A stretch of 64,000 nucleotides of DNA from NCBI GenBank assembly GCA_910587045.1, contig CAJULG010000004.1, forward strand, positions 40,416-104,415, written 5' to 3'. The notes beneath the pieces are model-generated. The model was not told where the DNA came from. It worked only from the letters and a program-made list of their open reading frames with translations, and ran no database searches. Of the stretch, positions 1-8,833 are shown piece by piece. Position numbers and translations under genes: made by a program. The DNA comes from an uncultured Lachnospiraceae bacterium. Lineage in GTDB: Bacteria; Bacillota; Clostridia; Lachnospirales; Lachnospiraceae. How positions within the stretch are numbered: the stretch's first letter is position 1; each line of letters begins with the position of its first letter.

Positions 1-200
1 TAGTTGTAAAGGAACAGAACGCTACAACGTCTGCCAATGATGGCAGCGGGTCTTCGGATACGGCATCAGCCGAAGCTTCTGCTACGCCAAAGACGGGAGA
101 TACTGCTCCGGTATTGCCGGCTCTGCTGTTAGGTTGTCTGACTCTGTTAGCGGCCGGTTATGGATGTCTGGGAATAAAGAAAAGATATGGGCAAAAATAA
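1..200 (+). CDS. C-terminal end of a sortase-anchored surface protein (partial)
   Basis: The open frame enters from the left edge (first full codon at 3) and stops with TAA at 198-200. About 65 residues are visible. They begin with a Ser/Thr/Ala-rich, probably extended stretch, followed by the motif PKTGD, a hydrophobic segment of about 20 residues (PVLPALLLGCLTLLAAGYG) and a basic tail ending KKRYGQK. This is the standard layout of a cell-wall sorting signal. PKTGD is a common variant of LPXTG in Clostridia. The function of the exported part lies outside the window. No terminator is visible before the next gene, which starts 55 bp downstream. Confidence 0.8.
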   Translation, partial: VVKEQNATTSANDGSGSSDTASAEASATPKTGDTAPVLPALLLGCLTLLAAGYGCLGIKKRYGQK

Positions 201-255
201 CCGGATATAGAATATGGAGAATGTTTTTTAAATATTAAGAAAGGAGTATGGGAAC

Positions 256-1056
256 ATGGGGTTTTTAACAGGTAAGACAGTCATTATTACAGGAGGGGGA
301 CGAGCAGTCTTAAGTGACGGAAGATGCGGTTCTATCGGGTACGGAATTGCAACTGCCTATGCCAAGGAAGGGGCCAATATCGTCATTACCGGACGGAATG
401 TGAAGAAGCTGGAGGATGCGAAAGAGGAACTGGAACGGTTGTACGGGGTTCAGGTGCTTCCAATCCAGGCGGATGTTTCGGCTGACGCTGATAATGAGGC
501 TGTGGTAGCAAATGTAGTAAAGCAGACTGTAGATACCTTCGGCGGAATCGATGTTCTGATCAATAATGCCCAGGCATCCGCCTCCGGCGTAACACTGGCA
601 GAGCATACCACGGAGCAGTTCAATCTTGCTATGTATTCCGGCCTGTATGCAGCATTTTATTATATGAAGGCATGCTATCCGTATCTGGCAAAGAGCAAGG
701 GCTCTGTGATCAATTTTGCTTCCGGCGCCGGACTGTTTGGTAACTTTGGCCAGTGTGCCTATGCCGCGGCCAAAGAAGGGATCCGCGGCCTGACCCGCGT
801 AGCGGCTACCGAGTGGAGCAAGGACGGTATTAATGTCAATATTGTCTGCCCGCTTGCCTGGACTGCACAGCTGGAGCAGTTCCAGAATGCATATCCGGAT
901 GCGTTTGAACAGAATGTGCACACACCGCCAATGGGACATTTCGGTGATGCAGAACTGGAGATCGGTCGTGTCTGCGTACAACTGGCTTCTCCGGATTTCA
1001 AATATATGACGGGTGAGACTCTTACCTTAGAGGGCGGTCTGGGACAGCGTCCATAA
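256..1056 (+). CDS. SDR oxidoreductase, 12alpha-hydroxysteroid dehydrogenase-like
   Basis: A 266-residue classical short-chain dehydrogenase. The glycine-rich nucleotide motif begins TGGG at about 12-15 but has a roughly 10-residue insert (RAVLSDGRCG) before SIGYG. NNAQ is at 103-106. The catalytic residues are Ser156, Tyr169 and Lys173. From memory, the insert, the block NNAQASASG, the block FASGAGLFGN and the C-terminal GETLTLEGG match clostridial NADP-dependent 12alpha-hydroxysteroid dehydrogenases, which oxidise or reduce the 12-OH of bile acids. Arg47 after the second strand (TGRN) fits NADP(H). AAGGAG lies just upstream of the ATG. Membership of the SDR family is certain; bile acid activity is inferred from remembered similarity and could be wrong. 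Confidence 0.8.
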   Translation: MGFLTGKTVIITGGGRAVLSDGRCGSIGYGIATAYAKEGANIVITGRNVKKLEDAKEELERLYGVQVLPIQADVSADADNEAVVANVVKQTVDTFGGIDVLINNAQASASGVTLAEHTTEQFNLAMYSGLYAAFYYMKACYPYLAKSKGSVINFASGAGLFGNFGQCAYAAAKEGIRGLTRVAATEWSKDGINVNIVCPLAWTAQLEQFQNAYPDAFEQNVHTPPMGHFGDAELEIGRVCVQLASPDFKYMTGETLTLEGGLGQRP

Positions 1057-1173
1057 TGAACCGGCAGGGGTGGTTCCGGCTGGAATGCCCGACAACGACA
1101 GGAATACAGGAACGTGAGTCAGGCAATATTATCAGAAGAATAATATAATAATCATAGAAGGGTGGTTCATGCT

Positions 1174-1917
1174 ATGTTAAAGGGAAAGGTAGCGATCGTA
1201 ACAGGAGGAACCAGAGGAATCGGATTCTCTATTGTGAAAAAATATCTGGAAAACGGAGCAAAGGTAGTGCTGTGGGGGTCCCGTCAGGAAACGGTAGATA
1301 CAGCCCTGGCAAAGCTGAAGGAGGAAAACAGCACCTGGGAGGTTACCGGCATGGCACCACAGTTAACGGATGCGAAGGCGGTAGCAGATGCAGTGGAGGC
1401 AGTAAAGGCACAGTACGGCAGAATTGATATTCTGGTCAATAATGCAGGAATATCCCAGAGTACGCCATTATATCAGTACACGCCGGAGGAATTCGACAAG
1501 GTCATTGATCTGAATGTGAAGGCATTGTTCTATGCGATCCTGCCTGCCGCTAAGATTATGAAGGAGCAGGGCGGCGGCTGCATTCTGAATACCAGCTCTA
1601 TGGTCAGCATCAGCGGCCAGCCGGCAGGTGTCGGCTATCCGACCAGTAAGTTTGCAGTAAACGGTATGACCATTTCTCTTGCCCGGGAACTGGCAAAGGA
1701 CAATATCCGGGTAAATGCAGTAGCGCCGGGTGTGACCAAAACCGATATGGTGGCAGCACTGCCGGAGCAGACTGTAGCGGCAATATCGGCAAAGATTCCG
1801 CTTGGAAGACCGGGAGAGCCGGAGGATGTTGCCAACGCATTTGTCTATCTGGCAAGTGATATGGCATCGTATGTTACCGGCGAGATCTTATCCGTTGACG
1901 GAGCGGCAAGGGCATAG
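1174..1917 (+). CDS. SDR oxidoreductase (FabG/BaiA-like)
   Basis: A 247-residue short-chain dehydrogenase with TGGTRGIG at 10-17, NNAG at 89-92, Ser141/142, Tyr155 and Lys159, and the usual C-terminal SVDGA. I start at the ATG at 1174 because AGAAGGG sits about 10 bp upstream; an in-frame GTG at 1162 would add four residues. It resembles both 3-oxoacyl-ACP reductases and BaiA-type 3alpha-hydroxysteroid dehydrogenases (for example GTRGIGF and APGV.TDM). It follows the 12alpha-HSDH-like gene by 117 bp on the same strand, so a shared transcript and a related substrate are plausible. The substrate cannot be read from the sequence. Confidence 0.85.
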   Translation: MLKGKVAIVTGGTRGIGFSIVKKYLENGAKVVLWGSRQETVDTALAKLKEENSTWEVTGMAPQLTDAKAVADAVEAVKAQYGRIDILVNNAGISQSTPLYQYTPEEFDKVIDLNVKALFYAILPAAKIMKEQGGGCILNTSSMVSISGQPAGVGYPTSKFAVNGMTISLARELAKDNIRVNAVAPGVTKTDMVAALPEQTVAAISAKIPLGRPGEPEDVANAFVYLASDMASYVTGEILSVDGAARA

Positions 1918-1920
1918 CAG

Positions 1921-2583
1921 ATGTTAAAGCTGAATGATAAGGATGAAGCAGAATTATATAAGGATTGGAATGGCAGCTTCTATGGCAGGAGTGATTATGT
2001 GGATCCGGAGGGGGAGCAGATGGACTGTCTGCTGACCCTGGAGGAACGGATCCGCATGTATCCTGCCAGTGTGGAGAGATGGCAGGAGAAGCTGACCGAA
2101 TCCAGCCGGATATTGGAGACTGCAGAAAAAAAGATGAGGATCTACTATGGCACTGCCGGCGGGCTGGTTTTACTTACCCTCATTTTTATGATGATCGTGG
2201 TAGGGCTGGAGATGGGTTCCACTGTGGTAATGTTAACAACAGGCTTGATCCTTCTGGTCATGACAGGGGTGTTCATCCTTATTTTTCTCGGAATTAATGT
2301 GACCTGCTTCTATGGTGTACACAGTGAGTGGAAGGTATTTCGAAAGTATATAGAAAAATACCAGGTGCATACTCTGAAATCAAAAAACGCAGCACTGGTA
2401 AACGGAATCCGCTTTATGGAAGAGGAGTGCCGGCGGGCGGAGGCTTACAGGGATCGTCTGAAAAAGGGGGAGCTGCTTGCAGAAGAGGAATACCGATGGG
2501 CATTGAGCAGGATGGAAGTGCCGGAATTGCCGATCCATACGGAGAATCTTGCAGAAAATATTGGAAAAAAGGATCGGTGGTAA
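1921..2583 (+). CDS. Hypothetical two-segment membrane protein
   Basis: A 220-residue protein beginning 3 bp after the SDR stop, so probably co-transcribed. The N-terminal ~75 residues are hydrophilic. Two hydrophobic segments follow at about 78-98 and 103-126, then a charged, probably helical cytoplasmic tail of about 90 residues rich in Glu/Arg/Lys. No known motif was recognised. The closeness to the SDR gene is the only hint of function. No start other than the ATG at 1921 is convincing. Confidence 0.65.
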   Translation: MLKLNDKDEAELYKDWNGSFYGRSDYVDPEGEQMDCLLTLEERIRMYPASVERWQEKLTESSRILETAEKKMRIYYGTAGGLVLLTLIFMMIVVGLEMGSTVVMLTTGLILLVMTGVFILIFLGINVTCFYGVHSEWKVFRKYIEKYQVHTLKSKNAALVNGIRFMEEECRRAEAYRDRLKKGELLAEEEYRWALSRMEVPELPIHTENLAENIGKKDRW

Positions 2584-2633
2584 CAGCATCGTAATAAAAA
2601 GTGCGAGACCCGATAAAATTTCTGATCGTTTTC

Positions 2634-2662
2634 TTGACATGTTAAATTCCGGCGGTTATACT
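2634..2662 (+). promoter_or_regulatory. SigA promoter of the metG T-box transcript
   Basis: TTGACA (2634-2639), a 17-bp spacer and TATACT (2657-2662) form a near-consensus vegetative promoter. Transcription would start near 2669, about 300 bp before metG, leaving room for the T-box leader. Confidence 0.85.
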
Positions 2663-2689
2663 ACGATTATAGGTAATTGTATAAGTAAA

Positions 2690-2955
2690 CTAAACGCGAA
2701 GAAGAGAAGAGTACATAAGGACGACATTAACAGAGAATCTGGAGTGCTGAGAACAGAGAATGAAGGTCTTATGGAAGATGGTCTCGGAGCGTTGGGCGTG
2801 AGCGATTCGTAAGCGTCTGATGGCAGCACCCATTATCGTGCAGAGCTGTAGCTGCAGCTCCTGAGTCTGTCACCGTGAGGTGCCGGAGAATTAAAGTGGT
2901 ACCACGAGATCATGCTCGTCTTTAAGAGGTTTCTTAAAGGCGGGCTTTTGTTTTA
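2690..2955 (+). promoter_or_regulatory. T-box riboswitch leader of metG
   Basis: The leader carries a stem I region with an AGAGA-type element and a GCTG loop element near 2731-2755. It has a conserved T-box sequence AATTAAAGTGGTACCACGA at 2889-2907 and ends in an intrinsic terminator (2914-2955). This arrangement reads uncharged tRNA: pairing of the tRNA acceptor end with the T-box bulge prevents terminator formation. The downstream gene predicts tRNA-Met. AUG triplets occur in the right part of stem I, but I could not fold the specifier loop with confidence. Confidence 0.85.
2914..2955 (+). terminator. Conditional terminator of the metG T-box
   Basis: A 13-bp stem (2914-2926 with 2933-2945) with a 6-nt loop is followed by TTTTGTTTT. 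It sits directly after the T-box sequence and 15 bp before the metG start, as expected for an attenuator. Confidence 0.85.
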
Positions 2956-2969
2956 AAAGGAGAAGAAAA

Positions 2970-4916
2970 ATGGCAAAAAAACCCTATTACATTACTACTG
3001 CGATCGCATACACATCCGGTAAACCCCATATCGGGAACACATATGAGATCGTACTGGCAGACAGTATCGCACGTTACAAGCGCTTTCTGGGCTATGATGT
3101 CCGGTTCCAGACAGGTACGGATGAGCATGGGCAGAAGATTGAGGAGAAAGCAGCAGAGGCAGGTATTACACCGAAGGAATTTGTGGACCGGACTGCAGGT
3201 GAGATTCACCGGATCTGGGATCTGATGAATACGTCCTATGATAAATTTATCCGTACCACAGACGCGGATCATGAAAAGCAGGTGCAGAAGATCTTTAAAA
3301 AGCTATATGAAAAAGGGGATATCTATAAGGGAGAATATGAAGGCATGTACTGTACGCCTTGTGAATCCTTCTTTACTGCCTCCCAGTTGATCGACGGAAA
3401 GTGTCCGGACTGTGGCAGGGAGTGTCAGTCAGCCAAGGAAGAGGCGTATTTCTTCCGCTTAAGTAAATATGCGGATAAGCTGATCCAGCATATCCATGCA
3501 CATCCGGAATTCATTCAGCCGGAATCCAGAAAGAATGAGATGATGAACAATTTCCTGTTACCGGGGCTGCAGGATCTGTGTGTGTCCCGTACTTCATTTA
3601 AATGGGGAATTCCGGTGGATTTCGATGATAAGCATGTCATCTATGTGTGGATTGATGCGCTGAGCAACTATATTACCGGCCTGGGCTATGATGTGGACGG
3701 CAATCATAATGCTTTATTCAAGAAATACTGGCCGGCGGACTTACATCTGATCGGTAAGGATATCCTTCGATTCCATACCATTTACTGGCCGATCATGCTC
3801 ATGGCTTTGGATCTGCCTCTGCCAAAGCAGATTTTCGGGCATCCATGGCTGATCCAGAGCGATGGCAAGATGAGCAAGTCCAAAGGAAATGTCATTTATG
3901 CGGATGATCTGGTAGAAATGTTCGGCGTAGATGCAGTCCGCTATTTCCTGCTGCATGAAATGCCGTTTGAGAATGATGGCGTTATTTCCTGGGAATTGAT
4001 CGTGGAACGGATGAACGCTGATCTGGCAAATACATTAGGCAATCTGGTCAACCGTACGATTTCCATGTCAAATAAATACTTTAACGGCATTGTGCGGAAT
4101 ACGGGAGTAAATGAACCGGTGGATGAGGAGCTTAAGAAGATGGCTCTGGATACGCCTTTAAAGGTAACGAAGGCAATGGAGAAGCTCCGGGTAGCAGATG
4201 CGATCACGGAAATCTTTGCACTCTTTAAGCGGTGTAATAAGTATATAGATGAGACTATGCCGTGGGTACTGGCAAAGGAGGAGGCAACCAAAGCCAGACT
4301 GGAGACCGTATTATACAATCTGGTGGAGAGTATCACCATTGGAGCGGTACTTTTAAAGTCCTTTATGCCGGAGACCGCGGAGCAGATATTGAAGCAGTTA
4401 AATGCCAGGGATCGGGAGTGTGACCAGTTGGGCGTATTTGGCATGTATCCGAATAATAATAAGGTAACCACATCACCGGAAATCCTGTTCGCCCGTCTGG
4501 ATGCAGAAGAGGTTCTGGCTGATCTGGAACGCCGGAAGGAAGAAGCAAAGCTGAATCAGTATGGTCCCGGTATCGACGTGGAGGCAAAGGAGGAGATTGA
4601 TATTGATCTCTTTGACAAGGTGCAGTTGCGGATAGGACAGATCATTGCCTGTGAAGAGGTAAAGAAATCAAAGAAGCTGTTATGCTCACAGGTGAAGATC
4701 GGCAGTGAGGTACGTCAGATCGTTTCCGGTATCAAAGCGGAATACAGTCCGGAGGAGATGGTAGGCAAGAAGGTAGTCGTGGTTACGAATCTGAAGCCGG
4801 CGACTCTGGCAGGCGTGACCTCGGAAGGCATGCTGCTCTGTGCCGAGGATGAGAACGGGAAGCTTTCGCTTCTGACCGCCGAGAAGGATATGCCGCATGG
4901 AGCGGAGATACGATAG
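2970..4916 (+). CDS. metG: Methionyl-tRNA synthetase
   Basis: A 648-residue class I aminoacyl-tRNA synthetase that charges tRNA-Met in the cytoplasm. The HIGH-type motif is HIGN at 20-23 and the KMSKS loop is at 300-304. A zinc knuckle is formed by Cys128/Cys131 and Cys145/Cys148. The anticodon-binding helical domain follows. The C-terminal ~105 residues (from about KEEIDIDLFDKVQLRIGQI) are an EMAP/OB-fold tRNA-binding domain used for dimerisation. AAGGAGAAG lies just upstream of the start. Expression is controlled by the T-box leader; an intrinsic terminator follows at 4942. Confidence 0.97.
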   Translation: MAKKPYYITTAIAYTSGKPHIGNTYEIVLADSIARYKRFLGYDVRFQTGTDEHGQKIEEKAAEAGITPKEFVDRTAGEIHRIWDLMNTSYDKFIRTTDADHEKQVQKIFKKLYEKGDIYKGEYEGMYCTPCESFFTASQLIDGKCPDCGRECQSAKEEAYFFRLSKYADKLIQHIHAHPEFIQPESRKNEMMNNFLLPGLQDLCVSRTSFKWGIPVDFDDKHVIYVWIDALSNYITGLGYDVDGNHNALFKKYWPADLHLIGKDILRFHTIYWPIMLMALDLPLPKQIFGHPWLIQSDGKMSKSKGNVIYADDLVEMFGVDAVRYFLLHEMPFENDGVISWELIVERMNADLANTLGNLVNRTISMSNKYFNGIVRNTGVNEPVDEELKKMALDTPLKVTKAMEKLRVADAITEIFALFKRCNKYIDETMPWVLAKEEATKARLETVLYNLVESITIGAVLLKSFMPETAEQILKQLNARDRECDQLGVFGMYPNNNKVTTSPEILFARLDAEEVLADLERRKEEAKLNQYGPGIDVEAKEEIDIDLFDKVQLRIGQIIACEEVKKSKKLLCSQVKIGSEVRQIVSGIKAEYSPEEMVGKKVVVVTNLKPATLAGVTSEGMLLCAEDENGKLSLLTAEKDMPHGAEIR

Positions 4917-4941
4917 ACAGGAGTTTTATTCTATATAAACA

Positions 4942-4990
4942 CCCCCGGGTTTCTGCCGGTGCATGACTGCCGGAGGAATCCGGGGGTTTC
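4942..4990 (+). terminator. Intrinsic terminator after metG
   Basis: A long, slightly interrupted stem with arms beginning CCCCCGG and ending CCGGGGG, with an inner CCGG/CCGG pairing, is followed by a short TTTC. It ends the metG unit. Confidence 0.7.
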
Positions 4991-5107
4991 ATGTTTAAGA
5001 TATTTGTAAGAGACAGGGTAAGAGATTTATAAGGAATGGAATGTAGGATAGAACCAGGCGAAAGGATGGACAGAAAAAGCTGTCCGACAGTTCAAGGAGA
5101 GATTGCG

Positions 5108-5818
5108 ATGAACGAATGTGTATTGGTCGTAGATGACGACAGAGAGATTGTAAGGGCCATAGCCTTGCTTCTGGAAAAGGAAGAATTCCGTGTGTTGAAG
5201 GCGTATGACGGCATGGAGGCGCTGAGGATCCTGGCAGAACAGTCGGTACGTCTGATCATCATGGATGTGATGATGCCGAAGCTGGATGGATTGTCTGCAA
5301 TGATGAAGATCCGGGAACGTCAGAATCTTCCCATCATTGTACTGAGTGCAAAAACAGAGGAGACGGACAAGGTGCTGGGGCTTTCCATGGGAGCAGACGA
5401 TTATGTGTCAAAACCGTTTAATCCACAGGAGCTGGTTGCCCGGGTAAAGAGCCAGCTTCGCCGGTATACCCTGCTGGGTGATATTCATGCAGTACGGAAT
5501 ACGGAGGAGATCTGGAACGGGCGGCTCTGTTACCGGCCAAAGGAGTTTACCCTTTATGCGGATGGCGAACCGGTGAAGCTGACTGCCACGGAGACGAAGA
5601 TCGTTGATCTGTTTATGCGGAACCAGGGCAGGATATTCCCTGCCGAAGAGATCTACCAGCGTGTATGGGAGGAAGCATCCTTTGCACCGGAGAATACCAT
5701 TATGGTACACATTCGCCGCATCCGTCAGAAAATTGAACTGAATCCGAACAAGCCAGAATATATAAAGGTGGTGTGGGGCATTGGATACAAAATGGAAAAA
5801 ATGGAAGACCGTTCTTAG
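5108..5818 (+). CDS. OmpR-family response regulator
   Basis: A 236-residue two-component regulator. The receiver domain (1-120) has the acidic pair Asp10/Asp11, phosphoacceptor Asp53 in IMDVMMPKLDG, and the conserved Lys in VSKPF. A C-terminal winged-helix DNA-binding domain (about 135-235) ends GIGYKME. I chose the ATG at 5108 because AAGGAGA lies 7 bp upstream; an in-frame ATG at 5036 is less likely. The gene overlaps the following sensor kinase by 38 bp, so the two are translationally coupled and form a cognate pair. Confidence 0.93.
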   Translation: MNECVLVVDDDREIVRAIALLLEKEEFRVLKAYDGMEALRILAEQSVRLIIMDVMMPKLDGLSAMMKIRERQNLPIIVLSAKTEETDKVLGLSMGADDYVSKPFNPQELVARVKSQLRRYTLLGDIHAVRNTEEIWNGRLCYRPKEFTLYADGEPVKLTATETKIVDLFMRNQGRIFPAEEIYQRVWEEASFAPENTIMVHIRRIRQKIELNPNKPEYIKVVWGIGYKMEKMEDRS

Positions 5819-8387
5819 CTGGACTGCATTTATCTTCGGCATAACGCTGTTGATCTATAGTTCTATCTCCCTGACAGGATTTCTGCTGAAAAAGGGAGGG
5901 CCTGGACAGATCCTGAGAGCGGATTATCAGGAGAGTCAGGATTTCCGATGGTATATCTCCAATCGTCTGGAACGACTGTTAGAGGTATCGGTAGGCGGCA
6001 GGAACATCGGCCGGTACGGATCGACATATGACGACTGGTACTCCGGAGGCTGGAGCGAAGACGATTACTGGGAGTGGGAAGACACATATTGGGGAGACTG
6101 GCAGGAAAGAGAAACGGTGGTCTCGGATAATGTTGCCAGTGTACTAGAGGGTTCCGAAGTGCTGAATACGCTGGAAGAACTGGAACGTCTGGATGAGGAC
6201 GTGCTGGAGGCATTAGAGGAGCAGGGCTTTTACGGATTTGAGGACATTCTGGGTGAATTGAGTGATCTGAGTGTGGGAGGGCTTACCTCTGACGAACGGA
6301 AGTCCTTACAGGAAAAGCTCGAAGGAGTCAGCCGCCTGCTGGAGGGCATGAGCGGAATGGAGGAGCTGCAGAAGGAGATCCGCAATCTCTGTACTCTGTT
6401 AGGTAAGGAGGAGGAGCTGGATAAGCTGACGGAGCTTCTGGCGGAAAGCAACCAGCAAAGTCTTGACGATTATATGGCATATCAGGCGCAGAATAAGAAT
6501 ATCCGTTACGCGTTGGTCTATCAGGATAAGCTGCTCTATACGAATCTGGATGCTTTAGAGGGCATGACGGGTCAGGCCTGGGACGGTAAGGATTTCTATG
6601 AAATGCTCAATCCGGAGGAATATAATTTCGTGCTGTGGTTTAATCGAAATGGTGACGGAAAGACGGAGATTTCCAAGGATGGAGTAACCGAGGATATCTA
6701 TGGTAATGGAGTCTATACTGAGGACAGCCGCTGGTATGTACCGGGCTATACGAATTTCAGTGTAGATGATGCAGCGAAGAATGCCGTGATCTTTCTTGCG
6801 GCAGCAAAGGAACCAAAGCTTTATGTTGTGGGGAATTACCTGAATAACGGCAGAACAGAAGAATACGGAAGCAATCTGCACTGGATGTACCAGAATGCGA
6901 TGGGGCAGAAGAAGGAACTGATCAATAATCTGATCCTGCTGGCGGCGGCCCTGCTTCTGCTGGGAATCTCGTTAACCTGGCGGAAGGAAAAGAAGCAGGG
7001 GGACCGGGAAGCCGCCCGCTTTCTGGGAAAGGTATGGCTGGAGATAAAGCTGTTGCTTCTGGGCGTTCTTCTGATCGAGATATTCTTTCTTCTGGGCCGT
7101 GGAGAAACAGTAGAGATACTGCAGATACTATTTACAAATCTTCCGGAATGGTATGAGTATGGATATGGATTCAGAGATATATTTTATCTGCTGGAAGGAT
7201 TATTTACCAACAAGGTTTTTCTGATCTCCTGCTTCTGGGTGATATATCTGGCAGTATTGGATATACGGTTTAATAAGGGAAAGCAGAGGAAACCTCTGAT
7301 CGACGGGCTGCGGACCAGAGCATTGCGGTATCCACTGCAAAAAAGACTGGTATGGCGGTATAACCTATTATTGCTCAACAGCATTTTGGCATTGCTGCTG
7401 ATCGGTGGAATTGTCATAACGCTGTATGTGGAACCGGATTATATTTGGATTCCATGGGAAGTATTTACAAATGCTGCCTTTATCATCCTCATCCTTCTTC
7501 TGCTGACCGGAATCATCACAGGTATCATAAACTGGAAGAGGAACCGCCAGATGGCGGAGGATATCGGCGCACTGGCGGATAAGATCCATGCGGTTAAGGA
7601 AGGGGATCTGACGAATCCGCTGACGCTTCCGGAGGATGCAGATCTCAGGCAGGCGGCGGAAAACCTGAATGAGATTCAGCATGGCCTGGAGGCGGCATTG
7701 CGGGAACAGATGCAGAGTGAACGGATGAAGGTGGATCTGGTTACCAACGTATCCCATGATATCAAAACACCGCTGACCTCTATCGTAAGCTATGTGGAGC
7801 TGCTAAAGCAGGAGGAGAACCTGCCGGAGCATGTAGAGGAGTTTGTCCGTATTCTGGATGAGAAATCAGAGCGGCTGAATACCATTGTTCAGGATGTATT
7901 CGAGATCAGCAAGGCAACCTCCGGCCAGCTTCCGATCACGATGGAGGAGCTGGATTACGGGAAGCTGCTGCGCCAGACCCTGGCGGATATGGCGGTTCCG
8001 ATTGAGAAAAGCGGACTTATCATGAAGGTGTTCGTTCCGGAGGCGCCGGTCATGATCCGGGCAGACGGACAGCGACTGTATCGTGTCTTTCAGAATCTGA
8101 TCCAGAATGCATTGAAGTATTCCCTTGCAGGCTCCCGTATTTATCTGACGCTGACTGACACGGGTGCGGAAGCAGTTGCATGTATAAAGAATACCTCCGG
8201 TACGGAATTAAATGAGAACTTTGATTTTACGGAACGCTTTGCCCGCGGGGATGAAAGCCGTACCGACGGCGGAAGCGGGCTGGGACTCTCCATTGCCCGG
8301 AGCTTTACTGAAGCCTGTGGCGGAAGTCTGCAGGTTGAGGTGAATGCGGATCTGTTTACTGTAAGCGTAACATTTCCGAAGCTATAA
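5781..8387 (+). CDS. Sensor histidine kinase with large extracytoplasmic domain
   Basis: An 868-residue kinase. The first membrane segment is at about 11-33. A long outer region (34-375) follows, containing a Trp/Asp/Glu/Tyr-rich patch near 75-115 and a helical, Leu/Glu-rich stretch. A cluster of about five further membrane segments lies between 378 and 600, then a HAMP-like linker. The HisKA box has phosphoacceptor His659 (SHDIKTP). The ATPase domain has Asn776 in the N box and GGSGLGL near 830. The start is TTG at 5781 inside the regulator gene, preceded by GGTGGTGTGGGG; no in-frame ATG exists before the outer domain. The ligand is unknown. Confidence 0.9.
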   Translation: MDTKWKKWKTVLSWTAFIFGITLLIYSSISLTGFLLKKGGPGQILRADYQESQDFRWYISNRLERLLEVSVGGRNIGRYGSTYDDWYSGGWSEDDYWEWEDTYWGDWQERETVVSDNVASVLEGSEVLNTLEELERLDEDVLEALEEQGFYGFEDILGELSDLSVGGLTSDERKSLQEKLEGVSRLLEGMSGMEELQKEIRNLCTLLGKEEELDKLTELLAESNQQSLDDYMAYQAQNKNIRYALVYQDKLLYTNLDALEGMTGQAWDGKDFYEMLNPEEYNFVLWFNRNGDGKTEISKDGVTEDIYGNGVYTEDSRWYVPGYTNFSVDDAAKNAVIFLAAAKEPKLYVVGNYLNNGRTEEYGSNLHWMYQNAMGQKKELINNLILLAAALLLLGISLTWRKEKKQGDREAARFLGKVWLEIKLLLLGVLLIEIFFLLGRGETVEILQILFTNLPEWYEYGYGFRDIFYLLEGLFTNKVFLISCFWVIYLAVLDIRFNKGKQRKPLIDGLRTRALRYPLQKRLVWRYNLLLLNSILALLLIGGIVITLYVEPDYIWIPWEVFTNAAFIILILLLLTGIITGIINWKRNRQMAEDIGALADKIHAVKEGDLTNPLTLPEDADLRQAAENLNEIQHGLEAALREQMQSERMKVDLVTNVSHDIKTPLTSIVSYVELLKQEENLPEHVEEFVRILDEKSERLNTIVQDVFEISKATSGQLPITMEELDYGKLLRQTLADMAVPIEKSGLIMKVFVPEAPVMIRADGQRLYRVFQNLIQNALKYSLAGSRIYLTLTDTGAEAVACIKNTSGTELNENFDFTERFARGDESRTDGGSGLGLSIARSFTEACGGSLQVEVNADLFTVSVTFPKL

Positions 8388-8413
8388 ACTATAGAAGTGG
8401 AATAATTGGAATG

Positions 8414-8445
8414 CTGTCGGCAAAAGCCGGCAGTGTTCTTTTTAG
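8414..8445 (+). terminator. Intrinsic terminator after the two-component operon
   Basis: An 8-bp stem, CTGTCGGC/GCCGGCAG, with an AAAA loop is followed by TGTTCTTTTTA. It lies 26 bp after the kinase stop codon. Confidence 0.85.
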
Positions 8446-8531
8446 TTCCCGTGGGTAATGGAGAAGAAAATAGAAATACTGTTTATGGAATATAAAGTGA
8501 ATATAAATGTAAAATAAAAGTATAATATTAT

Positions 8532-8560
8532 TTGCTACATGTTTACATATATGATATAAT
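8532..8560 (+). promoter_or_regulatory. Promoter of the holin-like toxin mRNA
   Basis: TTGCTA (8532-8537), 17-bp spacer, TATAAT (8555-8560). It predicts a start near 8567 and an 85-nt leader. Within the leader CCTCCT (8595-8600) is the exact complement of the toxin Shine-Dalgarno AGGAGG (8638-8643). Confidence 0.75.
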
Positions 8561-8651
8561 AATGCTGTGGAAAGTACCCATGACAGGGTGGCAGCCTCCT
8601 GTGTTTATGACAATCGGTTCGATGGAATACATATGGGAGGAGGTGGCACTG

Positions 8652-8771
8652 ATGACAGCTTATGAAACTGTTTCAATTTTAATTGGGATATTGGCGTTAT
8701 TAATATCCTTCGGCTGCTTAATCATTGCATTGCTTGCCTTTCTCGATAAGAGAAAGGATAAGAAAAGATAA
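8652..8771 (+). CDS. Holin-like type I toxin peptide (39 aa)
   Basis: A 39-residue peptide: short polar N-terminus MTAYETV, one hydrophobic segment of about 23 residues (from about 7 to 30), then a strongly basic end (DKRKDKKR). This is the pattern of TxpA/BsrG-like putative holin-like toxins (Hol_Tox family), which insert into the cell membrane. A strong AGGAGG precedes the ATG. The start at 8652 is preferred over a longer in-frame frame from 8532, whose start overlaps the promoter. A convergent antisense RNA and a shared hairpin follow. Toxicity is inferred from family pattern only. Confidence 0.75.
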   Translation: MTAYETVSILIGILALLISFGCLIIALLAFLDKRKDKKR

Positions 8772-8773
8772 AG

Positions 8774-8805
8774 ATGCCTATCCTGTCTGACCACAGGATA
8801 GGCAT
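8774..8805. terminator. Shared hairpin at the 3' ends of toxin and antisense RNA
   Basis: A perfect 13-bp stem (8774-8786 with 8793-8805) with a 6-nt loop. U-rich sequence follows only on the minus strand, so it should terminate the antisense RNA. Confidence 0.75.
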
Positions 8806-8833
8806 TGTTCATAAAAACAGTTCTTAAACCTGG

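Noticed and set aside
2549..2812. An 87-codon plus-strand frame before metG
   Set aside because: It covers the promoter and stem I of the T-box leader, and its start lies within the preceding gene.
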